Notes under the pieces: generated by a model
The model's input: the letters and a program-made list of their open reading frames with translations, nothing else
Database searches by the model: none
Told to the model about the DNA's origin: nothing
Shown here: positions 1-6,237 of the stretch, piece after piece
Layout: every line of letters begins with the position of its first letter
Numbering within the stretch: position 1 is the stretch's first letter
Assembly (NCBI GenBank): GCA_964536075.1
Contig: CAZHWO010000016.1
Location: forward strand, 1 to 18,170
Length of the DNA: 18,170 nucleotides
Direction of reading: 5' to 3'
DNA from: JAAZHK01 sp964536075
Lineage (GTDB): Bacteria; Bacillota_I; Bacilli_A; RF39; UBA660
Position numbers and translations under genes: made by a program

Positions 1-767
1 GCATCTTCAATCGTAATAATACGTTCATCATCATGAATAAAACTGGATAAGATATTTAAAACCGTGGTTTTACCAGAACCAGTACCACCACAAACAACAA
101 TATTTAATTTGGATAACACACAGGCCTCAAGAAATCTAGCCATATAGGGGGTTAAAGTACCAACTCTTAATAAATCTTCAATATCACTCATATTTTCCTT
201 AAATTTACGAATGGTTAACACTGGTCCATTTAAAGAAAGTGGCGGAATAATCGCATTCACTCTCGAACCATCAAGTAAACGTGAGTCCACCATGGGATTC
301 GTTTCATCAATGGTTCTTCCTAAAGGTTGAACCATTTTTTGAATCGTTCTTAAAATATGATCATCATTAATGAAAGATACCGTATCATCTTTAACAATAT
401 GACCATCAATTTCAATATAAATAGATTCTGGTCCATTAACCATTATCTCGGTTACATTTTTATCATCTAATAATTCTGTAATTGGACCATAACCATTAAT
501 TTCATTATCAATTAAATTGAAAATATGACTACGCTCGAGATTAGTTAAATCATAACCTTCTAACGATTTATCAATTTCATCATTTATATACTCAGTTAAA
601 ACCGTGCCATCAGGAATGTTATTATCAATAATATTCTGAATAATATTGGTTCTTAGTTGATCAAGTAAAGCTTTATCTTCAAAGACTTCGTAGTCAGACA
701 TTAACCTTACGGAGGGTTTTTCTTTGGCTTCAATTTCAAAAGCCTCCATTAAACTTTTCTTCGCCAT
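1..767 (-). CDS. cpaF: Tad pilus secretion ATPase CpaF/TadA, 3'-truncated by window edge
   Basis: This is the N-terminal 255 residues of a type II/IV secretion ATPase of the CpaF/TadA family, the hexameric cytoplasmic motor that drives Tad (Flp) pilus assembly. Translating the minus strand gives a helical N-terminus, then the family segment with VTEIMVNGP (about residue 105), a conserved PMVDSRLLDGSRVN stretch, and a Walker A loop GGTGSGKTT near residues 226-234. It runs into TIEDA at the window edge, so Walker B and the C-terminal domain lie outside. The start ATG overlaps the TAA of the upstream cpaE-like gene by one base (TAATG), with an AGGAAGTG ribosome site inside that gene, so the two are translationally coupled. 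The intact Walker A suggests an active motor. TadB/TadC would be expected next, beyond the edge. Confidence 0.9.
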   Translation of the reverse strand, partial: MAKKSLMEAFEIEAKEKPSVRLMSDYEVFEDKALLDQLRTNIIQNIIDNNIPDGTVLTEYINDEIDKSLEGYDLTNLERSHIFNLIDNEINGYGPITELLDDKNVTEIMVNGPESIYIEIDGHIVKDDTVSFINDDHILRTIQKMVQPLGRTIDETNPMVDSRLLDGSRVNAIIPPLSLNGPVLTIRKFKENMSDIEDLLRVGTLTPYMARFLEACVLSKLNIVVCGGTGSGKTTVLNILSSFIHDDERIITIED

Positions 768-1537
768 TACTTCACTTCCTCTACATAATCAATTAATTCT
801 TTACCCATGGCCACTATTTTATTATAATCCTTACGATCTAAAAAAGATAAGCGTTTATTAAGTAAGAGAATTTTACCATCCATAATATAGCGGTCAATAT
901 CTGGGATAAAAAAACCACTGGATATTGTATAATCAATATTAGCTTTAATTACATTCTTTATATCAAAATTAGTAAAATAATTTTTACTGGTATCACAAGA
1001 ATCATTTAATACCACTTTTAAATTATCAATACCACTATCTTTCATTATGGCCATAAACGATTTAGTATTCTTTAAATCCATTGGATCATTAGTCATAACA
1101 TACAAAATTTGGTCACTGTAATCTAACGCCACAATATTAATCGGGGTTAAATTATGGCTAGTATCAACTAAAATGACATCATATTTATATTCCGCATTAG
1201 ATAAAATCATCGTTACATATTTAACATCGATTTTTCCGGCTTGTCGTGGATCCTTAGGGCTACATAAAATATCAATATTTTCATTATAATGATAGATATA
1301 ATCTTCAAAACTTTGATAACGATTATTGGTTAAATCATCGACTAAATTAAAGATCGTCTTTTCACCTTCGACATTTAATGCTAAGCCAACTGATCCACCA
1401 TAAAGATCAAAATCAACAATTAAAGTCTTCTTTTTTAATAAATGATAAACCCCAGCTAAATTAAGGGCCATAATGGTTTTCCCTACTCCCCCTTTAGTTG
1501 ATGTTACTGTTATAATTTTCCCTTTTTGCTTGGCCAT
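767..1537 (-). CDS. cpaE: MinD/ParA-like ATPase, CpaE/TadZ type, Tad pilus localisation factor
   Basis: A 256-residue P-loop ATPase of the MinD/ParA superfamily. It has the deviant Walker A KGGVGKT at residues 15-21 and a later ILVDTS strand that takes the place of the Walker B/switch region. In Tad systems the CpaE/TadZ protein marks the site of pilus assembly at the inner face of the membrane. Family members often carry an N-terminal receiver-like domain; this one starts directly at the ATPase domain. The position directly upstream of cpaF, with a one-base overlap, supports a CpaE role over chromosome partitioning, because no parB is nearby. The ribosome site GAGGGG lies 6 bases before the ATG. 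The switch region reads DTSHNLT where many homologues have DTPP, so the hydrolysis rate may differ; that last point is inference. Confidence 0.85.
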   Translation of the reverse strand: MAKQKGKIITVTSTKGGVGKTIMALNLAGVYHLLKKKTLIVDFDLYGGSVGLALNVEGEKTIFNLVDDLTNNRYQSFEDYIYHYNENIDILCSPKDPRQAGKIDVKYVTMILSNAEYKYDVILVDTSHNLTPINIVALDYSDQILYVMTNDPMDLKNTKSFMAIMKDSGIDNLKVVLNDSCDTSKNYFTNFDIKNVIKANIDYTISSGFFIPDIDRYIMDGKILLLNKRLSFLDRKDYNKIVAMGKELIDYVEEVK

Positions 1538-1554
1538 CGTTATCCCCTCTTTAT

Positions 1555-1899
1555 CTAAATAATACTATGTTCTGTGGACTTAATCTGGTAATTCTTAATA
1601 CCAATAATATTACCAAAAATACTTTTAATCTGTTTTTCTAAAACAATTGTTATTTGATTTTCTCCTATAATTACTTTTGTTGTAATAGTTTGGTCATTTT
1701 TGGCAACTATTTCCTTAATTTTTTCTTCGGTTATAGAACTAAAATGCTCCATCGCATAATTTATGGTACTTTCATTTATCCCCTCTAAATGATTTTTTTC
1801 ATACATTACCAGCCCCATATCAATGGTATATGCCGCCATTAATAAAACTAAAGGTAATAAAATGATAAACATTACTAGAATTTGACCTTTCTTATTCAT
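1555..1899 (-). CDS. TadG-like pilus assembly protein, small
   Basis: About 114 residues, starting MNKKGQILVMF. An N-terminal basic/Gly-Gln motif leads into a single hydrophobic helix (about residues 5-27), followed by TIDMG and a soluble lysine- and glutamate-rich domain. This resembles the TadG-like N-terminal family (PF13400), whose members are minor pseudopilin-like proteins of Tad pili. The open frame extends 10 codons further upstream, but I place the start at 1899: GGAGAGG lies 10 bases before this ATG, and the start then overlaps the upstream tadE stop by 8 bases (ATGAATAA), a usual coupling arrangement. It lacks the Glu found in the upstream TadE protein (ALVEF), so it may be processed differently. 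It is far shorter than classical TadG, which carries a von Willebrand domain. Confidence 0.7.
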   Translation of the reverse strand: MNKKGQILVMFIILLPLVLLMAAYTIDMGLVMYEKNHLEGINESTINYAMEHFSSITEEKIKEIVAKNDQTITTKVIIGENQITIVLEKQIKSIFGNIIGIKNYQIKSTEHSII

Positions 1900-2248
1900 A
1901 TAAGACAATCCTCTCCACTGAAACTTCATATGGATTACTTAATATATAATTTAATCCTGGTGTAAAAATAGCTATTTCTTCACTTAATTGTATAGTTAAG
2001 TAATTATCTTGTCCATACGTCAACGAAATATTAATCTCTTCCGTTACATCTTTATTAATAATAGCTTTAACTTCCTCGTATGGGCGTTTATCTCTTAAAT
2101 AGGTCAAAGCATCGTCGGTTTTATTTTCTAAATTATTTTTAATATAAATAATTCTTCCAAAATCAATAATAGCTAGGATAAGCATCATAAAAACTGGTAA
2201 AACTAAGACAAATTCAACAAGTGCCTGGCCTTTATCTTTTTTCTTCAT
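1892..2248 (-). CDS. TadE-family minor pseudopilin
   Basis: About 118 residues. MKKKDKGQALVEF leads into a hydrophobic helix ending IDFGRIIY, then a short extracytoplasmic domain. The GQALVEF...DFGR pattern is the TadE signature (PF07811); the Glu after the small-residue motif is the position used in type IV prepilin-like processing. TadE proteins are minor components of the Tad pilus assembled at the membrane. The frame opens at 2269, but the start at 2248 has AGGGGTG six bases upstream, and the earlier start has no ribosome site. It is the first gene of the tad operon in this window and lies about 20 bases downstream of the predicted transcription start. No Flp major pilin gene is visible in the window. 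Confidence 0.8.
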   Translation of the reverse strand: MKKKDKGQALVEFVLVLPVFMMLILAIIDFGRIIYIKNNLENKTDDALTYLRDKRPYEEVKAIINKDVTEEINISLTYGQDNYLTIQLSEEIAIFTPGLNYILSNPYEVSVERIVLYE

Positions 2249-2274
2249 GCGCGTCACCCCTATTATCATCTAAA

Positions 2275-2283
2275 ATTATAACA
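2275..2283 (-). promoter_or_regulatory. Extended -10 promoter of the tad operon
   Basis: On the minus strand the sequence reads TGTTATAAT, a perfect extended -10 (TG, one base, TATAAT). No good -35 is present; the region 17 bases upstream is the T-tract of the preceding terminator. The predicted transcript would start near 2268, leaving an untranslated leader of about 20 bases before tadE. Confidence 0.6.
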
Positions 2284-2294
2284 TATATCGAGGC

Positions 2295-2324
2295 AAAAAA
2301 AAAGCATCTATTTTGATGTTTTTA
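2295..2324 (-). terminator. Weak intrinsic terminator after the 66-residue gene
   Basis: On the minus strand an A-rich arm and CATC pair with GATG and a T-rich arm around an AAAATA loop (one mismatch in the stem), followed by nine T. It overlaps the TAA stop of the small gene and separates it from the tad promoter. The GC part of the stem is only four pairs, so termination may be partial. Confidence 0.6.
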
Positions 2325-2522
2325 ATGTGCTCTTTTCCTAGCTTCATAAATCTTCTGAAAAATATCATATCTATCATAAAAATCCCCTACAAATTCATCT
2401 TCCAAAACATTTTGGTTAGCTTTTTTAAGGCTAATATCCATTTGTCTTTTTATACAATCTAACTGAGGATTCGTGAGTTTATTCAAAACCTCCGGATTTA
2501 TCTTAATATTTAATAATCGCAT
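2322..2522 (-). CDS. Hypothetical 66-residue soluble protein
   Basis: A short, charged, probably helical protein with no signal peptide or membrane segment, beginning MRLLNIKINPEV and ending RKRAH. I do not recognise a family. It looks like a real gene: AAGGAGGTG, a near-perfect Shine-Dalgarno, lies 8 bases before the ATG; a consensus promoter lies just upstream; and a terminator overlaps its stop. It is therefore a single-gene transcription unit between the glycosidase-like gene and the tad operon. Its -10 region shares a 13-base identical stretch with the tad promoter. It has one cysteine (LDCIK). A regulatory or structural role near the pilus genes is possible, but nothing in the sequence shows it. 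Confidence 0.7.
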   Translation of the reverse strand: MRLLNIKINPEVLNKLTNPQLDCIKRQMDISLKKANQNVLEDEFVGDFYDRYDIFQKIYEARKRAH

Positions 2523-2554
2523 ATTTTAAGCACCTCCTTCAAGCACAATGTGTA

Positions 2555-2583
2555 ATTATAACATATTTTTCTTCCCTTGACAA
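2555..2583 (-). promoter_or_regulatory. Sigma-A-type promoter of the 66-residue gene
   Basis: On the minus strand: -35 TTGTCA (2578-2583), a 17-base spacer, and -10 TATAAT (2555-2560) preceded by TGT, making an extended -10. This is one of the best promoters in the window. The start codon lies about 33 bases downstream. Confidence 0.8.
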
Positions 2584-2599
2584 TCAATATTTATCTTTT

Positions 2600-3763
2600 T
2601 TATAAAATACTATACAAGTTATCTAGTTCTTTATAAGTATTATTGTTAAATAAAGCTTCATTAAAGAGAAAATCATAACGATATAAAGCAAACCCTCCCA
2701 CTTTATTAAGGGAGCGGCATAAAACCACCTGTTTAGCTAAAATATCCGTATTATTAATCCATTCTGCTGATCCACTTTTAGCATATTCATCATATAAACC
2801 AATTTTATAAGCAGCTAAAGCTGGGAGTAAATCAATATCATTAACCACTAAAGCCTCCCACTCCATTAAAGTATTATAAAAAGGTTTCGTTTCATTATTA
2901 AAACCAAAATAAATCTGGGGCATAATAAAATCAACATAATCATTAGAACTTAACCAGGTTTTAATATCTGCATAGTCTTTCTCATAATTATTTTCCATAT
3001 TCCCTTCCGGACTGATACCAAATAACCGGTGGTGATCATTAACCAAACGATGAACCTCTTTGACTAAGGTATTGACATTTTCATAGCGAAACTGTTCTAA
3101 AGATAAAAGACCCCCATTAACTTGATATTCTTCATAACTAACTAAATCAATCGTCTCATCGGGATAAAAATAATCATCAAAGATAATACCTTTAACCGGA
3201 TAGTTATCCATAATCTCTTTGACCCCTTTTTTGATTAAATCAATGACTTCTCTACTAGCTGGATTATAATAAATACCTTTACTCGTAATGGCTATACTAT
3301 TAGTATTTAAATATTGATAAGCGGGATTTTTTTCACTTATAGTTGTTATATCCGTATGATTTCTTATGCGATAAGGATTAATCCAGGCATAAATATCAAT
3401 ATTATTTTGACCTGCTTGTTTTACAAAATAATCTAGAATATCAAAAGAACACTGGTTTGTTTCTTTTCCCGTAATAACATAGCTACAGGGATATATATCA
3501 GAAATATAAATAGCATCCGAAAACGGTCGAACTTGAAGAATAATACTATTAAAGTTTTTCTGTTTGACATTTCTAATCATCGTATCAATCGCTTTTTTTA
3601 CGGTTATATCATTTTTATTATTAAAATAAGTAAAATATTCCAAGTAAGAAATAAAAATACCGCGAAACTCGGTTATTTCACTCTTTTTCTCTTCAACTAC
3701 TTTCTCTCTTTCCTTAATTAATAACACTAAAAATATACTTACTAAAACAATTAACATCACCAC
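2600..3763 (-). CDS. Membrane-anchored GHL10/UPF0748 glycosidase-like protein
   Basis: A hydrophobic N-terminal helix is followed by a (beta/alpha)8-type domain of the GHL10/DUF187 (UPF0748) family. Recognisable segments are FRGIFISYLEY (about residues 33-43), IYAWINPYRI, GIIFDDYFYP (about 190-200), FGISPEG and VDFIMPQIYFGF (about 274-286). The family includes E. coli YddW (DigH), reported to cleave peptidoglycan glycan strands lacking stem peptides, so an extracytoplasmic cell-wall role is likely. It is shorter than many relatives. The GTG start at 3763 has no ribosome site. An ATG at 3780-3782 with AAAGG upstream is out of frame by one base because of an 11-A homopolymer; with 10 A the N-terminus would be a textbook MKKKILVV membrane helix. 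The true gene most likely begins at 3782. Confidence 0.85.
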   Translation of the reverse strand: MVMLIVLVSIFLVLLIKEREKVVEEKKSEITEFRGIFISYLEYFTYFNNKNDITVKKAIDTMIRNVKQKNFNSIILQVRPFSDAIYISDIYPCSYVITGKETNQCSFDILDYFVKQAGQNNIDIYAWINPYRIRNHTDITTISEKNPAYQYLNTNSIAITSKGIYYNPASREVIDLIKKGVKEIMDNYPVKGIIFDDYFYPDETIDLVSYEEYQVNGGLLSLEQFRYENVNTLVKEVHRLVNDHHRLFGISPEGNMENNYEKDYADIKTWLSSNDYVDFIMPQIYFGFNNETKPFYNTLMEWEALVVNDIDLLPALAAYKIGLYDEYAKSGSAEWINNTDILAKQVVLCRSLNKVGGFALYRYDFLFNEALFNNNTYKELDNLYSIL

Positions 3764-3806
3764 TAATATTTTTTTTTTTCATTATTATCACTTACCTTTT
3801 ACAAGC

Positions 3807-3839
3807 ATTATATGCAATAGTAAGAACATTTTTTGTCAA
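3807..3839 (-). promoter_or_regulatory. Possible promoter of the GHL10 gene
   Basis: On the minus strand a perfect TTGACA (3834-3839) and a perfect TATAAT (3807-3812) are present, but 21 bases apart, longer than the usual 16-18. The TTGACA begins within the T-tract of the terminator of the preceding gene. Either a weak promoter with odd spacing or a slightly different -10 hexamer is used. Confidence 0.4.
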
Positions 3840-3861
3840 AAAAAAGACCTATATTGGTCTT
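3838..3861 (-). terminator. Intrinsic terminator after the thioester adhesin gene
   Basis: On the minus strand a stem AAGACC/GGTCTT encloses an AATATA loop and is followed by eight T. It overlaps the TAA stop of the adhesin gene. Confidence 0.85.
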
Positions 3862-5434
3862 AAATAAATTTTTTTCGCGTTTTTATGTAGAGAAAACTTC
3901 CTACCCCGGTTAATAAAATACTTGAGGCTGTTAAAAGCCAAATATTAACCCCTGTTTTAGGAATTTCCTCAACCTTTTCTTCATTATATAAAGTCACTGT
4001 CTGTTCATTGTTTTCTTCCGTTATTTCCAAACTATATTCTTTGGCATCCAAAATGTAACCAGCGGGCGCTTCCGTTTCTTTAATGACATATTTTCCTAGT
4101 GGTAAAGAATTAATAACTAAGGCATTCTCATCTGTNNNNNNNNNNNNNNNNNNNNNNNNNNNNNNNNNNNNNNNNNNNNNNNNNNNNNNNNNNNNNNNNN
4201 NNNNNNNNNNNNNNNNNNNNNNNNNNNNNNNNNNNGTTGTTGCTACTTCTTGGCTATTATCATCCAAATAATATAGTTTAAACTGCGCGGTTCCCACTGT
4301 TATTATTTGACCTTGATTTTTTGTATCTGTTTTATTAATGGTGATTTCAATGGAATTATTTGTAATATTAACTGTTGTGGTATTATCTTTAGTAACCGCA
4401 ATATTATTGACATCATTAGCCTTAATATAGCCAGCTGGCGCTGTAACTTCTACTACCCGATAATCATTATCAACAATTAAATCAGTAATCTGATGCGTAC
4501 TAGTGGTCGAAGTCCATTGCTCAATTAACTCATCACCTTTATATAATCTAAGGGTCGCTCCGGCTAAGTTAGCGCCGCTTTCATCCTTTTTGGTTACTGC
4601 TATTGTTCCCGTTGATACCGCTGCCGTAGCTGTTACATTTTTATTAATATAATAAGCTTTAACAATATTAGGGGTTACCGTTTGAACTGAACTACCACAA
4701 TCATAATTACGGGCTTGGAAATAACGTTTTCTCCCTGTTACGGTTATCGTAAACGGTCCCACGGATCCAGATTCCACATTCTCCTTAGATACTCTCACCT
4801 TAAAGGAGTTACCACTTTGATCATAAACTTCTAAATCACCTGAAGTAGAAACCGTATAACTATATAAGTTATTAGCACTAACGGTAAGGGTTGGGGAAAT
4901 ATAGTAATTACCACTTTCAGTTAGTGTTACATTGGTCTTACTTAAACTAACGGTAAAAGTAGCGTTATACGCACTAACAGCAGCATTAGCAGCATTTAAA
5001 AAGGAAGTACTAGTATAATCACTATTAACCGAATTAATACTATTGCCTGTTTGATTATAAATAAATCTATTAATGGTTGTTTGAGCATAGTAATAATTTT
5101 CGCGATCCGTTTCATTAGCCGCATTACCAGCTGGTAAATTAGCCGCCTCAATAATAGCCGCTACTCCGACCCTGGTCTCAGTTGACCAATCACTGTTAAG
5201 TGAACAAGTATGCCCAACTGGGGTATTCTCATTATTAATCTCGGTACAGATAATCGCATAATCATCATTATATTTATAATGAAACCAAGTAGCATGATAT
5301 TCTAACTTAGCTCCTTCTTGAACAGTTGATAGACTACTTGGAAAATCGCCAGTAATAGTTACCGCCTTAACTTCCATAAAATATAATGAAAGGACTAGAA
5401 TAAGACCTATTACTAGATTTTTAATTAATTTCAC
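3860..5434 (-). CDS. Sortase-anchored thioester-domain adhesin with CnaB/SpaA repeats (contains assembly gap)
   Basis: A secreted, wall-anchored adhesin. From the GTG at 5434 it has a signal peptide (MKLIKNLVIG... to about residue 23). Next comes a thioester-type domain, where Cys64 (AIICTE) and Gln118 (YYAQTTINRF) are the likely Cys-Gln cross-link that can bond covalently to host surface amines. A beta-rich middle domain follows, then two CnaB/SpaA domains. Each CnaB domain shows the intramolecular isopeptide pattern: Lys in the first strand (VTKKD; INKTD), Glu before APAGY (VEVTAPAGY; KETEAPAGY) and Asn in the last strand (TNNS; LYNEE). The C-terminus has IPKTG, a hydrophobic helix and a basic tail. 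The frame opens at GTG 5443, but AGGGTG suits the GTG at 5434 (8-base spacing). A 100-N gap interrupts the second CnaB domain. No sortase gene is in the window. Confidence 0.85.
   Translation of the reverse strand: MKLIKNLVIGLILVLSLYFMEVKAVTITGDFPSSLSTVQEGAKLEYHATWFHYKYNDDYAIICTEINNENTPVGHTCSLNSDWSTETRVGVAAIIEAANLPAGNAANETDRENYYYAQTTINRFIYNQTGNSINSVNSDYTSTSFLNAANAAVSAYNATFTVSLSKTNVTLTESGNYYISPTLTVSANNLYSYTVSTSGDLEVYDQSGNSFKVRVSKENVESGSVGPFTITVTGRKRYFQARNYDCGSSVQTVTPNIVKAYYINKNVTATAAVSTGTIAVTKKDESGANLAGATLRLYKGDELIEQWTSTTSTHQITDLIVDNDYRVVEVTAPAGYIKANDVNNIAVTKDNTTTVNITNNSIEITINKTDTKNQGQIITVGTAQFKLYYLDDNSQEVATXXXXXXXXXXXXXXXXXXXXXXXXXXXXXXXXXXTDENALVINSLPLGKYVIKETEAPAGYILDAKEYSLEITEENNEQTVTLYNEEKVEEIPKTGVNIWLLTASSILLTGVGSFLYIKTRKKFI
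4136..4235. other. Assembly gap of exactly 100 N
   Basis: A run of 100 undetermined bases lies inside the second CnaB domain of the adhesin gene. One hundred is the usual placeholder for a gap of unknown length, so the true distance may differ. The flanks read in the same frame and together nearly complete one CnaB domain. Confidence 0.97.
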
Positions 5435-5459
5435 ATTTATCACACCCTATTATTATATA

Positions 5460-5488
5460 ATTATAATATAATTATGGCCAATTTACAA
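5460..5488 (-). promoter_or_regulatory. Promoter of the thioester adhesin gene
   Basis: On the minus strand: -35 TTGTAA (5483-5488), a 17-base spacer, and -10 TATAAT (5460-5465). A second TATAAT lies 8 bases downstream (5452-5457). The start codon follows about 18 bases after the likely transcription start. Confidence 0.7.
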
Positions 5489-5508
5489 TAACTTAAACTC
5501 TAATTAAC

Positions 5509-5536
5509 ATAAAAAGACTATTTTCTAGTCTTTTTA
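5509..5536 (-). terminator. Intrinsic terminator of the smc operon
   Basis: A perfect 10-base-pair stem (AAAAAGACTA against TAGTCTTTTT) with a five-base loop. The T-rich arm is on the 3' side when read on the minus strand. It contains the TAG stop of the membrane-protein gene. Because both arms are A/T-rich at the base it could work in both directions. Confidence 0.85.
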
Positions 5537-6231
5537 TCCTTATTCATCGAATTTAACATCTTCTTAATCCGGTTAATATAACTATGTCCTTCACGGGAAA
5601 TAAAATCAAAAGAGTTTAATAAACGCTTTTTCAAAAATAAATTCTTGCCTAATTTTTCTCGTATTTTAGTATTAATTTCCTCGGTTTGATCTTTTTTAAT
5701 CGTTCTGATATTTAACTCTAAACTACATAAAATCTGGGTCGTGATAACATTATCTACTATAAAAAATATCAGAAGTAATAAAGCAATAGCTATAAAAATT
5801 TGACTGTTAATACTGTAAAAGAAGCCCAGTAAAAAAGGATTAACAAAATACATTATTAATGTCGCACTAATTCCAAAACCAAGAGCATAAGAGAGGCAGA
5901 TACGACCATTAATATTAAATTTTTTATGTGAATAATCCCACCATCTGGCATTATATACCTTTTCTAATAAATAACTAGCCATATATTCAACTAAAGCACA
6001 CACTAAGGTAGCCATAATAAATAAAGTTATAGGATCACGATAGTACTTATTTAAAAAAAGAATAATAATAAGGGCAGAGTTTCCATAAATGGGACAATAA
6101 GGACCAATTAAGACTCCGCGATTAATAACCACCTTTTTAGCACTTAAACTAACCGCTATTACTTCTAATAACCATCCCATGATAGAATAACTTAAAAACA
6201 ACAAAAACAAAATACTTAACTTATAAATCAT
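5518..6231 (-). CDS. CmpB-type putative ABC transporter permease (PF06541-like membrane protein)
   Basis: A 237-residue membrane protein with about five or six hydrophobic helices, ending in a basic cytoplasmic tail rich in Lys and Arg. It carries the marks of the family annotated as putative ABC transporter permease/CmpB: GWLLEV near residues 19-24, RGVLIGPYCPIYG (38-50), ARWWDYS (95-101) and NGRICL (108-113). The biochemical role of this family is not established, and no ATPase or binding protein accompanies it here, so the transporter label is weak. It begins seven bases after the smc stop, with AGTAGG overlapping that stop as ribosome site, and shares the smc promoter and the terminator at its end. 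The pairing with smc may be incidental co-transcription. Confidence 0.8.
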   Translation of the reverse strand: MIYKLSILFLLFLSYSIMGWLLEVIAVSLSAKKVVINRGVLIGPYCPIYGNSALIIILFLNKYYRDPITLFIMATLVCALVEYMASYLLEKVYNARWWDYSHKKFNINGRICLSYALGFGISATLIMYFVNPFLLGFFYSINSQIFIAIALLLLIFFIVDNVITTQILCSLELNIRTIKKDQTEEINTKIREKLGKNLFLKKRLLNSFDFISREGHSYINRIKKMLNSMNKDKKTRK

Positions 6232-6237
6232 TTTAAC

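Noticed and set aside
3533..3721. Plus-strand reading frames (here and at 4083, 8999, 11633, 12307, 13501, 15586, 16275)
   Set aside because: They lie antisense to well-supported genes, lack ribosome sites and family motifs, and several mirror repetitive coding sequence.
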